Shown here: piece by piece, positions 1-5,260 of the stretch
Layout of the letters: each line of letters starts with the position of its first letter
Position numbering within the stretch: position 1 is the first letter of the stretch
From: Chloroflexi bacterium RBG_16_68_14
GTDB lineage: Bacteria > Chloroflexota > Dehalococcoidia > DSTF01 > RBG-16-68-14
NCBI GenBank assembly: GCA_001796995.1
Contig: MGOB01000087.1
Span: 18,744 to 30,806, forward strand
Length of the DNA: 12,063 nt
Reading direction: 5' to 3'
Program-made: the position numbers and the translations under genes
The notes under the pieces: generated by a model
Database searches by the model: none
What the model was told of the DNA's origin: nothing
Seen by the model: the letters and a program-made list of their open reading frames with translations, nothing else

Positions 1-1463
1 CCCGCCATATCGGCGACGGTGCGGGCCAGCTTCAGCACCCGGTGGAAGGCCCGGGCCGACATGGCCAACTGGGTCATCGCCAGCCTGAGCAGCGACTGCG
101 CCTTCTCGTCGAGTACCGCCTGGCAGTAGCGGCGCACCTCCGTCGGCATCATCTCCGCGTTGTAGAGCAGCCGGCCCTCGGCGAAGCGCTTCCCCTGCAC
201 TTGGCGCGCCCGTTCCACTCGCTCTCGGATGGCGTCTGACGGCTCGCCGGTGGTGTTGGCGGCCAGCTTCTCGTACTCCACCCGCGGCACATCGACGAAG
301 ATATCGATGCGGTCCAGGAGGGGGCCGGAGATGCGCTTCTGGTAGCGGCTGACGGTGGCCTCGGAGCAGGTGCACTCCTTGGCCGGGTCGCCGTAGAAGC
401 CGCAGGGGCAGGGGTTCATGGCGGCTATCAGCATGAAGTTCGCCGGGTAGGTGACGGTGGCCTGGGCGCGGGCGATGGTGACCACCCGGTCCTCCACCGG
501 CTGGCGCAGCACCTCCAGCACCTGGTGGCTGAACTCGGGCAGCTCGTCCAGGAAGAGGACGCCCCGGTGGCTGAGGCTGATCTCCCCGGGGCGCGGCTGG
601 CGGCCGCCGCCGACAAGCCCGGCGTGGGAGATGGTGTGGTGGGGCGCCCGGAAGGGCCGCTGGGTAATGAGGGGCGTGTCCGACGGCAGCAGCCCGCTCA
701 CGCTGTAGATCTTCGTCACCTCCAACGCCTCCACCGGCGACATCTCGGGCAGGATAGCGGGCAGCGCCCGCGCCAGGAGCGTCTTGCCGGCCCCAGGCGG
801 GCCGGTCATGAGCATGTTGTGGCCGCCGGCGGCGGCCACCTCCAGCGCTCGCTTCACGTGCTCCTGCCCCCGGATCTCCCCGAAGTCGGTGCCTTCCCAG
901 AGCCGGCGGGTCGCTGGTGCCTTTCCGTTCCGTACGAACTCACTGATGGGCTCGACACCGCTCAGGTGCGCCACCAGTTGCGCCAGACTGCGCACAGGGA
1001 GGATGCGTACGCCCTCGATCAGGGCGGCCTCCTGCACGTCCGCCTCCGGCACGTACACCGTCTCGATGCCGCGCTCCTTGGCCAGCCCGACCATGGGCAG
1101 GACGCCGTGGGCGTGGCGGACGGCGCCGTCCAGCGCCAGCTCGCCCAGGAAGATTGCACGCTCGACGTCGGCCACCACCTGCTGGGAGGCGATGAGGAGG
1201 CCGACTGCGATGGGGAGGTCGTAGGCCGGGCCCTCCTTGCGGATATCGGCCGGAGCCAGGTTGACCGTGAGACGCTTCAGGGGAAACTCGAACCCGCTGT
1301 TCTTGATCGCGGAGCGCACGCGCTCCTTCGCCTCCTGCACCGCCGCGTCCGGCAGGCCGACGATGAAGAAGCCGACCTGCCCGCGGGCGACATCCACCTC
1401 GACCTCGACCAGTTCGCCGTCAAGGCCGACCACGGCGCAGGAGAGAACCTTGGCGAGCGGCAT
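1..1463 (-). CDS. comM: ComM/YifB family Mg-chelatase-like AAA+ ATPase (3' end outside window)
   Basis: ComM/YifB proteins are hexameric AAA+ helicases that promote branch migration when transformed DNA recombines (established for the family). The frame is open from the ATG at 1461-1463 to the left edge, giving 487 residues of a usual length near 500-510, so only the C-terminal tail is missing. The N-terminal domain (about 1-170) starts [20 protein letters not shown]. Walker A GPPGAGKT is at 221-228 and Walker B acidic pair D306-E307 lies in FLDELPEF. A four-Cys cluster NPCPCG...ECTC (C352, C354, C364, C366) and SGPLLDRIDIFVDVP follow, all typical of YifB. The first 81 codons are duplicated twice upstream. 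A weak AGAGAG ribosome site precedes the start. This is the only intact copy in the window and is likely functional. Confidence 0.96.
   Translation of the reverse strand, partial: MPLAKVLSCAVVGLDGELVEVEVDVARGQVGFFIVGLPDAAVQEAKERVRSAIKNSGFEFPLKRLTVNLAPADIRKEGPAYDLPIAVGLLIASQQVVADVERAIFLGELALDGAVRHAHGVLPMVGLAKERGIETVYVPEADVQEAALIEGVRILPVRSLAQLVAHLSGVEPISEFVRNGKAPATRRLWEGTDFGEIRGQEHVKRALEVAAAGGHNMLMTGPPGAGKTLLARALPAILPEMSPVEALEVTKIYSVSGLLPSDTPLITQRPFRAPHHTISHAGLVGGGRQPRPGEISLSHRGVLFLDELPEFSHQVLEVLRQPVEDRVVTIARAQATVTYPANFMLIAAMNPCPCGFYGDPAKECTCSEATVSRYQKRISGPLLDRIDIFVDVPRVEYEKLAANTTGEPSDAIRERVERARQVQGKRFAEGRLLYNAEMMPTEVRRYCQAVLDEKAQSLLRLAMTQLAMSARAFHRVLKLARTVADMA
1221..1265. repeat. 45-bp core shared by all three comM 5' copies (possible att-like site)
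   Basis: This stretch, starting GTAGGCCGGGCC, is identical at 1221-1265, 2335-2379 and 4329-4373. The two extra comM copies break exactly at its left edge. The middle copy differs from the intact gene at roughly 36 of 243 positions overall by hand count, yet at none of these 45. It encodes the conserved [15 protein letters not shown] segment, so protein constraint explains part of the identity but not the unchanged synonymous positions. It holds a short inverted pair, GGCCG (1224-1228) and CGGCC (1247-1251). A role as recombination crossover site is an inference. Confidence 0.6.
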
Positions 1464-1535
1464 CACTACTCTCTCTTATCTCATATCGAACGGCTGTTCT
1501 GCAATAGCACTGGCTGTGGGAGCACGAGCGCAGTG

Positions 1536-1565
1536 ATTATGGGGCACCCGGAGGAGAGTGGTCAA
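1536..1565 (-). promoter_or_regulatory. Promoter of intact comM (copy A)
   Basis: On the minus strand TTGACC (1560-1565) and CATAAT (1536-1541) are separated by 18 nt, a sigma-70-like promoter facing comM with a leader of about 65 nt. The same pair occurs upstream of both truncated comM copies, which supports its reality. A second, weaker candidate nearer the gene is TTGCAG-N18-GATAAG, also kept in the right-most copy. Confidence 0.55.
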
Positions 1566-1570
1566 GGCAG

Positions 1571-1783
1571 GTGGAGCGCGGCGAGTCCCTGCCGCAGCCG
1601 ATCCGGGAGAAGGTGATCGAGCGCGCCCGCTTCGCGCTGAAGCAAGTCGAGACCGCGCATCAGGCGGCAGAGGGAGAGGTCAAGCGTCTCGAACAGGAGG
1701 CGCGGCCCGGGTCGCCTTACCCAGATGCGCGTGCAGGACCGTCCGCCAACGCCAGGCGCACGTCCTCGGTGTGCAGAGGGTAA
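1571..1783 (+). pseudogene. R module copy 1: 5' part of small helical ORF, broken by cargo gene
   Basis: From the GTG at 1571 the frame reads [20 protein letters not shown] and continues as charged, coiled-coil-like helix to about 1702. There similarity to the complete copy at 2654-2830 stops. The remaining frame to 1783 is unrelated and overlaps the 3' end of the convergent DinB-like gene. Over the first 43 codons the two copies differ at about 13 nt without any indel. Some changes are synonymous, including TCC/AGC for serine. That favours a protein-coding origin, but no good ribosome site is seen. The module starts just beyond the -35 of the comM promoter. Family unknown. Confidence 0.45.
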
Positions 1784-2301
1784 TGGCCCCGCCAATCCGA
1801 GAGGACATCTCCCAGCTTTTTCACGCCATCCCGCCAGTGGACGGCCGTAGGTATCTCGAACGCCGAGTCTGGCAGGCTGTCCAGGAGTGCTTGGCAGCGG
1901 TCGCCACGCTCCCGTAGTTGCTGCGCGAACATCTGGAGAGTCGCATCCGTCCAGCGGGCCATCTCCTGCCCGTGTTCCTTGTCCGAGAGGAGCGAGATGG
2001 CCGGGACTTGGCTCCCACCGTGGAGGGGAGTGGTACTTAGGCGGCTCGCCGCTTCGAGCAACAAGATGTTGTCTGCGTCCGAGGCCAGGACGTGCGCAAG
2101 CACGTCGCGCACCGCCCAGCCTGGGTTGCGGGTGGGCCAGTTGACGGCCTGCTCGTCCACGCCCGACAGCATGGCAAGCAGCGCCTCGCGCTCCTCAGCC
2201 AGCGCGGCCCGAAGCTCTCTTCGCTGTCGGTCGCTCCCCCACTGCGCGCTAATTACATACCTCCCGGTATCAGCCGCTACACAGCCGCATCCGGCTGGCA
2301 C
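1717..2301 (-). CDS. DinB-like/maleylpyruvate-isomerase-N-type four-helix protein (cargo gene 1)
   Basis: A 194-residue protein from a GTG at 2299-2301 to TAA at 1717-1719. The stretch EEREALLAMLSGVDEQAVNW followed by NPGWAVRDVLAHVLASDADN is typical of the DinB/MDMPI N-terminal superfamily: four-helix, often metal-binding proteins, some acting as thiol-dependent transferases. Likely metal ligands are the His in VLAHV and the two His in GHYPLH. The first 15-20 residues look non-homologous, and I see no better in-frame ATG. The start lies 6 nt after the stop of the reading frame that runs out of the truncated comM copy (TAG at 2308-2310), so translation may be coupled to it. It sits between the two halves of an R module. 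The substrate cannot be told. Confidence 0.72.
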   Translation of the reverse strand: MPAGCGCVAADTGRYVISAQWGSDRQRRELRAALAEEREALLAMLSGVDEQAVNWPTRNPGWAVRDVLAHVLASDADNILLLEAASRLSTTPLHGGSQVPAISLLSDKEHGQEMARWTDATLQMFAQQLRERGDRCQALLDSLPDSAFEIPTAVHWRDGVKKLGDVLSDWRGHYPLHTEDVRLALADGPARASG

Positions 2302-2302
2302 G

Positions 2303-2337
2303 CAAGTCTAGCTCCGCAGATGGCCACCTGACAAGTA
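2303..2337 (+). repeat. Right end of insertion unit 1 (R-module 3' remnant)
   Basis: The block contains AGTCTA, then AGATGGC, then CCACCTGACAAGTAG, ending in the GTAG of the next comM copy. The same order AGTCTA / AGATGGC / TCACCTGTCGCGTAG is found at 4271-4331, and the last part matches the 3' end of the complete R frame (2813-2830). All three end in a stop codon after a Pro codon (PPDK*, SPVA*, SPVA*). I take it as the far end of a unit whose near end is the R copy at 1571. The match is short and was aligned by eye. Confidence 0.45.
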
Positions 2338-2577
2338 GGCCGGGCCCTCCTTGCGGATATCGGCCGGAGCCAGGTTGACTACGACGCGGCGCTGAGGGAA
2401 CTGCAGGCCCGAGTTCTTGATGGCCGAGCGCACCCGCTCTTGCGCCTCGCGGACGGCGGCGTCGGGCAGCCCGACGATGAAGAAGCCGACCTGGCCGCGG
2501 GCGACATCCACCTCGACCTCGACCAGTTCGCCGTCGAGGCCGACCACGGCGCAGGAGCGGACCTTGGCGAGTGGCAT
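2335..2577 (-). pseudogene. comM: Truncated comM 5' copy B (81 codons)
   Basis: Minus-strand start at 2575-2577 with a strong GGAGG ribosome site 4-5 nt upstream. It encodes [20 protein letters not shown] and stays homologous to intact comM through codon 81 (KEGPAY). It then departs into LSGGHLRS and a TAG at 2308-2310. The copy is about 85% identical to the intact gene, with about ten amino-acid changes concentrated in codons 45-70, so it resembles an allele from a more distant relative. The AAA+ domain is absent, so it cannot work as a helicase. Its frame runs to within 6 nt of the DinB-like gene, so its main role may be as promoter and translated leader for that gene. Confidence 0.85.
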
Positions 2578-2613
2578 CCTTACCTCCGAAGGCCTGCCAC
2601 GCAGGCGGAAGAA

Positions 2614-2643
2614 ATTATGTGCTACGCAGGCAAGCCAGGTCAA
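2614..2643 (-). promoter_or_regulatory. Promoter of comM copy B
   Basis: TTGACC (2638-2643) and CATAAT (2614-2619) on the minus strand with an 18-nt spacer, the same pair and spacing as upstream of intact comM. The transcribed leader (about 30 nt) is unrelated to those of copies A and C. It would transcribe the comM fragment and then the DinB-like gene. Confidence 0.5.
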
Positions 2644-2653
2644 GTGCCGCGCC

Positions 2654-2830
2654 GTGGAGCGCGGCGAGAGCCTGCCGAAGCCGATCCGGGAGAAGGTGAT
2701 CGAGCGCGCCCGCTTCGCGCTGGCGCGAGTGGATGCGGCGCATCAGGCGGCAGAGGCAGAGGTCAAGCGGCTCGAACAAGAGGTCTGGCGGATGGAGAAG
2801 GCAGCCCGCCAATCCTCACCTGTCGCTTGA
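2654..2830 (+). CDS. R module copy 2: complete small helical protein, unknown function
   Basis: A 58-residue frame from GTG 2654 to TGA 2828-2830, starting [20 protein letters not shown], then an Ala/Glu-rich amphipathic helix and the tail [13 protein letters not shown]. No family is recognised. Length and composition suggest a small coiled-coil protein. Four further partial copies lie at the edges of cargo genes, and this is the only complete one. It is divergent to the comM-copy promoter at 2614-2643. No clear Shine-Dalgarno sequence is present. It may be a real small gene or a repeated recombination module that happens to be open. Confidence 0.4.
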   Translation: MERGESLPKPIREKVIERARFALARVDAAHQAAEAEVKRLEQEVWRMEKAARQSSPVA

Positions 2831-2868
2831 CGCCGTGATCGAGCGGACGCAGGCAGCGCTGAGGGCGG
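2829..2868 (+). repeat. R module fragment 3 beside cargo gene 2
   Basis: Starts GACGCCGTGATCGAGCGG and reads AVIERTQAALRAV, resembling the VIERARFAL segment of the complete R frame. About 33 of 40 positions match the fragment at 3521-3560. It directly follows the complete R copy and precedes the 3' end of the membrane-protein gene. Confidence 0.5.
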
Positions 2869-2879
2869 TATACGGGGGG

Positions 2880-3497
2880 CTAGAAGGTCGCCATAAACTG
2901 GGCGGCCATGCCGCCAAACAGGAGCATGAGGCCGGTGCCGAAGACGAGGGCGCGCAAGCGATCTTCGCCAGCGAGTATCCTTATGCTGCGAGACACCGCG
3001 CGAATTGTGAGGGAGAAGACGCCCGTAGACAGGACTACAAGCACGAAGGCTCCTGGGATCGCAAGCACCCCTATTGAGTATCCAATCCAACGCACAATGG
3101 CGTTGGAACGTGAGCGCCGGACTACTTCGACGCTGATCAGTCCGGCTGCGAGGCTTACGGTATAGGCGAGTAGGCTCAGCAAACCTACTTCGCGAGCGGT
3201 GTCAGAAATCGCAACGAGTCCAATCACGAGTCCAAGTGTGAGGAAAGGCATGATCAGGAAGAAGGTGGCGTCCACGATGATGCTTTCGCGGGCGCTTGAG
3301 CTAAATCCAGGGAGGAACGGGACAATGCTACCGCCCTCCCATAGCGGCCAGCGGGTGGACAGGTTTCGCTTGCCCCACTCCTCCATTTGGGTCTCAATCC
3401 GGCGCAAGCGCTCCAACCCGATGATCTCCGGCGCAATCAGCAAGAACGACACCGCCTCGGCCAGTATCCCCGCTCGGTTCAGCCAGGCGGCGTCCAT
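2880..3497 (-). CDS. Multi-spanning membrane protein, unknown function (cargo gene 2)
   Basis: A 205-residue protein from ATG 3495-3497 to TAG 2880-2882. It opens MDAAWLNRAGILAEAVSFLL, and the next residues, IAPEIIG, recur in small hypothetical membrane proteins. Hydrophobic segments lie at about 10-27, 78-100, 106-125, 137-160 and 185-203, which suggests four to five membrane helices. The frame could be extended upstream to 3575, but those residues come from R fragment 4, and a TATACT box sits 6 nt before this ATG. The leader may therefore be very short or absent. The gene is visibly less GC-rich than the comM and trp genes, a sign of transfer. No enzyme motif is seen. Confidence 0.7.
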   Translation of the reverse strand: MDAAWLNRAGILAEAVSFLLIAPEIIGLERLRRIETQMEEWGKRNLSTRWPLWEGGSIVPFLPGFSSSARESIIVDATFFLIMPFLTLGLVIGLVAISDTAREVGLLSLLAYTVSLAAGLISVEVVRRSRSNAIVRWIGYSIGVLAIPGAFVLVVLSTGVFSLTIRAVSRSIRILAGEDRLRALVFGTGLMLLFGGMAAQFMATF

Positions 3498-3503
3498 GCA
3501 ACG

Positions 3504-3509
3504 AGTATA
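3504..3509 (-). promoter_or_regulatory. -10 box, possible leaderless start of cargo gene 2
   Basis: TATACT on the minus strand ends 6 nt before the ATG at 3497, so a transcript would begin at or next to the start codon. No convincing -35 is found; the region where it would lie is inside R fragment 4. Confidence 0.3.
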
Positions 3510-3520
3510 AGCCGAACAGG

Positions 3521-3560
3521 GACGCTGTGATCGAGCGGGCGCAGTCGGCGCTGAAGCTGG
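3521..3560 (+). repeat. R module fragment 4 between cargo genes 2 and 3
   Basis: Starts GACGCTGTGATCGAGCGG and reads AVIERAQSALK, parallel to fragment 3 at 2829-2868 and to the VIERARFAL stretch of the complete copy. It fills most of the 85-nt gap between the two membrane-protein genes, so R pieces mark the edge of each cargo gene. Confidence 0.5.
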
Positions 3561-3582
3561 GGGCGAGGCGATCAAGCATCAT

Positions 3583-4263
3583 CTACCTCTGGCCAGTCGG
3601 TACTATGGTAAGGTCATCGACGCCACCGTAGTTCCAGGCGGCCAGATCGAAAATAAGCCACGCCTTATCGTTTCCGTCCAGCCACTTGGCCAGTTCAAAG
3701 CCCTCCCCCTCTGCAAACAACGGCCCGTCAGTGCCAAGGTTCCAGGTGAGGGGAGTGCCCTCCGTGTCTTCGTCGCCAAGGAGAAGTATAGGTTCGTGAC
3801 CTTCCTTCCCCATGACCCGCCACAGTTGGATAGGTGTGGGTGCCAAGATGATGACTACCCGCTGAGTCAGTTCGTCCCCGGTGTCCAAGATGGCAGTAAC
3901 CGGCATCCGCGTGCTCGCGTAGGTTGGAATGACGAAGTAGAGGTTCGCCTGGTCGGGCACTTCGCCGTCGAAATCTACCGCTGTTCGGAATCTCACCATG
4001 ACCTCTGATCTTTCCTCATCTAGTCCACGAACAGCTTGGGTGGGCGCGAATTCCTCGGCTTGCTCCGGAATCCGTGCCGAGAATTCCAGAACGCTGTTCT
4101 CTTCGTCGACGATATCAACAGTCAGTACTGTGTCGCCTTCTCTGATGTCCAAATCGAGATACCCAAGTATGCTCGCAATCGCTGCCAAGAAACCCGCGAG
4201 GCCGACGACAAAACCTGCCCCAGCAGCGATCCAGGGGAGACGGCGATTGTCTAGGATTGACAT
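3583..4263 (-). CDS. Membrane-anchored protein with soluble C-terminal domain, unknown function (cargo gene 3)
   Basis: A 226-residue protein from ATG 4261-4263 to TAG 3583-3585. Basic residues (DNRRLPW) precede a single hydrophobic segment at about 10-35 ([20 protein letters not shown]). An acidic, probably beta-rich domain of about 190 residues follows. With one uncleaved N-terminal anchor this domain would face outside the membrane. No motif is recognised. A frame leaving the truncated comM copy C stops at 4251-4253 and so overlaps this start by 13 nt, an arrangement suited to translational coupling. Base composition is lower in GC than that of comM and the trp genes. It probably shares transcription with cargo gene 2 downstream. 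Confidence 0.7.
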   Translation of the reverse strand: MSILDNRRLPWIAAGAGFVVGLAGFLAAIASILGYLDLDIREGDTVLTVDIVDEENSVLEFSARIPEQAEEFAPTQAVRGLDEERSEVMVRFRTAVDFDGEVPDQANLYFVIPTYASTRMPVTAILDTGDELTQRVVIILAPTPIQLWRVMGKEGHEPILLLGDEDTEGTPLTWNLGTDGPLFAEGEGFELAKWLDGNDKAWLIFDLAAWNYGGVDDLTIVPTGQR

Positions 4264-4270
4264 GGCCCCA

Positions 4271-4331
4271 GTCTACCGTATGCGTGGATGAAGATGGCAG
4301 CCTCGGCCCGGTGATCCTCACCTGTCGCGTA
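4271..4331 (+). repeat. Right end of insertion unit 2 (R-module 3' remnant)
   Basis: The block has AGTCTA, AGATGGCA and ATCCTCACCTGTCGC, followed by the GTAG that begins comM copy C. The 15-mer ATCCTCACCTGTCGC occurs identically at 2812-2826, the 3' end of the complete R frame. The reading SSPVA followed by stop is kept in both. Together with 2303-2337 this shows that both displaced comM fragments are abutted by the same terminal sequence. Confidence 0.55.
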
Positions 4332-4571
4332 GGCCGGGCCCTCCTTGCGGATATCGGCCGGAGCCAGGTTGACCGTGAGACGCTTCAGGGGAAACTCGAA
4401 CCTACTGTTCTTGATCGCCGAGCGCACCCGCTCCTTCGCCTCCTGCACCGCCGCGTCGGGCAGCCCGACGATGAAGAAGCCGACCTGCCCGCGGGCGACA
4501 TCCACCTCGACCTCGACCAACTCGCCGTCGAGGCCGACCACGGCGCAGGAGAGAACCTTAGCAAGTGGCAT
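4329..4571 (-). pseudogene. comM: Truncated comM 5' copy C (81 codons)
   Basis: Start at 4569-4571 with GGAG 5 nt upstream. It encodes the same 81 residues as intact comM except one (Gly to Arg in the KNSRFEFP stretch). By hand count 12 of 243 nt differ, 11 of them silent. Homology also covers the leader and promoter (4572-4671 against 1464-1565), so this was probably the original comM 5' end next to the trp region. It breaks after KEGPAY at the same codon as copy B. The frame continues for 25 more codons to 4251, overlapping the start of cargo gene 3. No catalytic domain remains. Confidence 0.87.
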
Positions 4572-4642
4572 CACTACTCCTGGTTATCGCACATCGAACG
4601 CCTGTTCTGCAACGCCTGAGGCGGTCGGGCAGCGGCGGAGTG

Positions 4643-4671
4643 ATTATGGGCCAGCCGCCGGTGCGGATCAA
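4643..4671 (-). promoter_or_regulatory. Promoter of comM copy C
   Basis: TTGATC (4666-4671) and CATAAT (4643-4648) on the minus strand, spacer 17 nt, with a leader similar to that of intact comM. It would now transcribe the comM fragment followed by cargo genes 3 and 2. Confidence 0.5.
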
Positions 4672-4760
4672 GGGGAGGGCTGTAACTGGATGCTGCCTCC
4701 CGCGTTGTAGGATGCAGGAGGGAGATGTGAGAGGCGGGGCTCCCACCTTCCCTCCCCCAG

Positions 4761-4801
4761 AGACGCCCGACGTACAACGTCCGGGCGTCTTTGTGTCTTT
4801 T
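4761..4801 (+). terminator. Intrinsic terminator, parent transcript unknown
   Basis: AGACGCCCG and ACGT pair with ACGT and CGGGCGTCT around an ACA loop, with one bulged C at 4781, and are followed by TTGTGTCTTTT. It can only end a plus-strand transcript, yet no plus-strand gene lies between 4572 and 4760. It may end a small RNA starting near 4700, or insulate the trp operon. Confidence 0.7.
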
Positions 4802-4814
4802 GAGAATGTTGGTC

Positions 4815-4844
4815 TTGACACGCCTGTCCGGCAACTGCTATGGT
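4815..4844 (+). promoter_or_regulatory. Promoter of the T-box/trp operon
   Basis: A perfect TTGACA (4815-4820) and TATGGT (4839-4844) with an 18-nt spacer put the transcript start near 4851, just before the T-box stem I. Confidence 0.7.
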
Positions 4845-4850
4845 GACGCC

Positions 4851-5172
4851 ACAATCGCATATCGGCATCGGCTGCGAACAGGACGAGTACGCCGCGAAGC
4901 GGGGCCAGTCCGCCTCAGGCGGACGCAGAGAGCCGGGTAGGTGAGAGCCGGCGCCAGCGCTGCGGCGGAATGGACCTGGGAGCTGCGGACCGAAAGCCTG
5001 TCGAGGCGGGTGAGTAGGCTCCGCCGGAGGGGGCACCGTTAGCGAAGCCCAAGGCATCGCCCCGGAGGCTCGGGGCTGTACCTGAGAACGAGATGTCCAC
5101 CGAGAGTTCGGGGGACAAGTAGGGTGGCACCGCGAGGAACCCCTCGCCCCTATGGGCGAGGGGCTTTTTGTT
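4851..5172 (+). promoter_or_regulatory. T-box riboswitch, tRNA-Trp specific
   Basis: A T-box leader senses uncharged tRNA by pairing a specifier codon with the anticodon and the UGGN bulge with the tRNA 3' end. Stem I features are GAACAGGACGAGTA (4875-4888), AGAGAGCCGGG with GGTGAGAGCCGG, and the specifier loop GAATGGACC, which places UGG (Trp) at 4971-4973. The T-box motif AGGGTGGCACCGCG is at 5121-5134. Its TGGC (5125-5128) would pair with a GCCA 3' end, in line with the G discriminator usual for bacterial tRNA-Trp. A terminator follows. Uncharged tRNA-Trp should allow read-through into trpB2 and the rest of the operon. Confidence 0.93.
5140..5169 (+). terminator. T-box terminator hairpin
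   Basis: CCCCTCGCCC (5140-5149) pairs perfectly with GGGCGAGGGG (5154-5163) around CTAT and is followed by CTTTTTGTTT. The 5' arm adjoins the T-box motif, so it competes with the antiterminator. Confidence 0.92.
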
Positions 5173-5182
5173 TGGGAGCAGG

Positions 5183-5239
5183 GAACCAGTGAACCACTGA
5201 ACCAGGCGGGGCACTGTAGGTTCCATGGTTCAAGAGTTC
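5183..5239 (+). repeat. GAACC/GGTTC palindromic repeat element, upstream copy
   Basis: GAACC occurs at 5183, 5191 and 5199 (8-nt period). After a spacer, GGTTC occurs at 5219 and 5227 and AGTTC at 5235 (again 8-nt period). The two halves are inverted, so the RNA can fold into a long imperfect hairpin between the T-box terminator and the trpB2 ribosome site. A related element follows trpB2 at 6613-6691. Confidence 0.65.
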
Positions 5240-5260
5240 ATCGACCGAAGGGAGGTTGTC

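Noticed and set aside
525..1616. Long plus-strand open frame of 363 codons
   Set aside because: It is antisense to comM, whose frame carries Walker A/B and Cys motifs; high GC leaves shadow frames open.
4251..4571. A 106-codon protein starting with a ComM N-terminus as a functional gene
   Set aside because: It lacks the AAA+ domain, its tail after codon 81 is the antisense of a unit end and the start of cargo gene 3, and copy B has an unrelated tail. Treated as a displaced fragment.
1221..4571. Simple tandem duplication in place as the source of the comM copies
   Set aside because: Copy B is only about 85% identical and changes are mostly silent between A and C, with unrelated cargo between copies. 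Not fully excluded.
1221..4571. Classical integron or CRISPR array
   Set aside because: No integrase, no attC-like folded repeats of regular form, no cas genes and no regularly spaced short repeats.
5183..5239. GAACC repeats as TRAP-protein binding sites controlling trp
   Set aside because: TRAP sites are (G/U)AG triplet repeats; here the units are GAACC and inverted GGTTC forming a palindrome, and the same element recurs after trpB2.
5225..5260. Alternative trpB2 start at 5225
   Set aside because: It lies in the GGTTC palindrome with no ribosome site, whereas 5261 has GGGAGG at the right distance and a family-like N-terminus.
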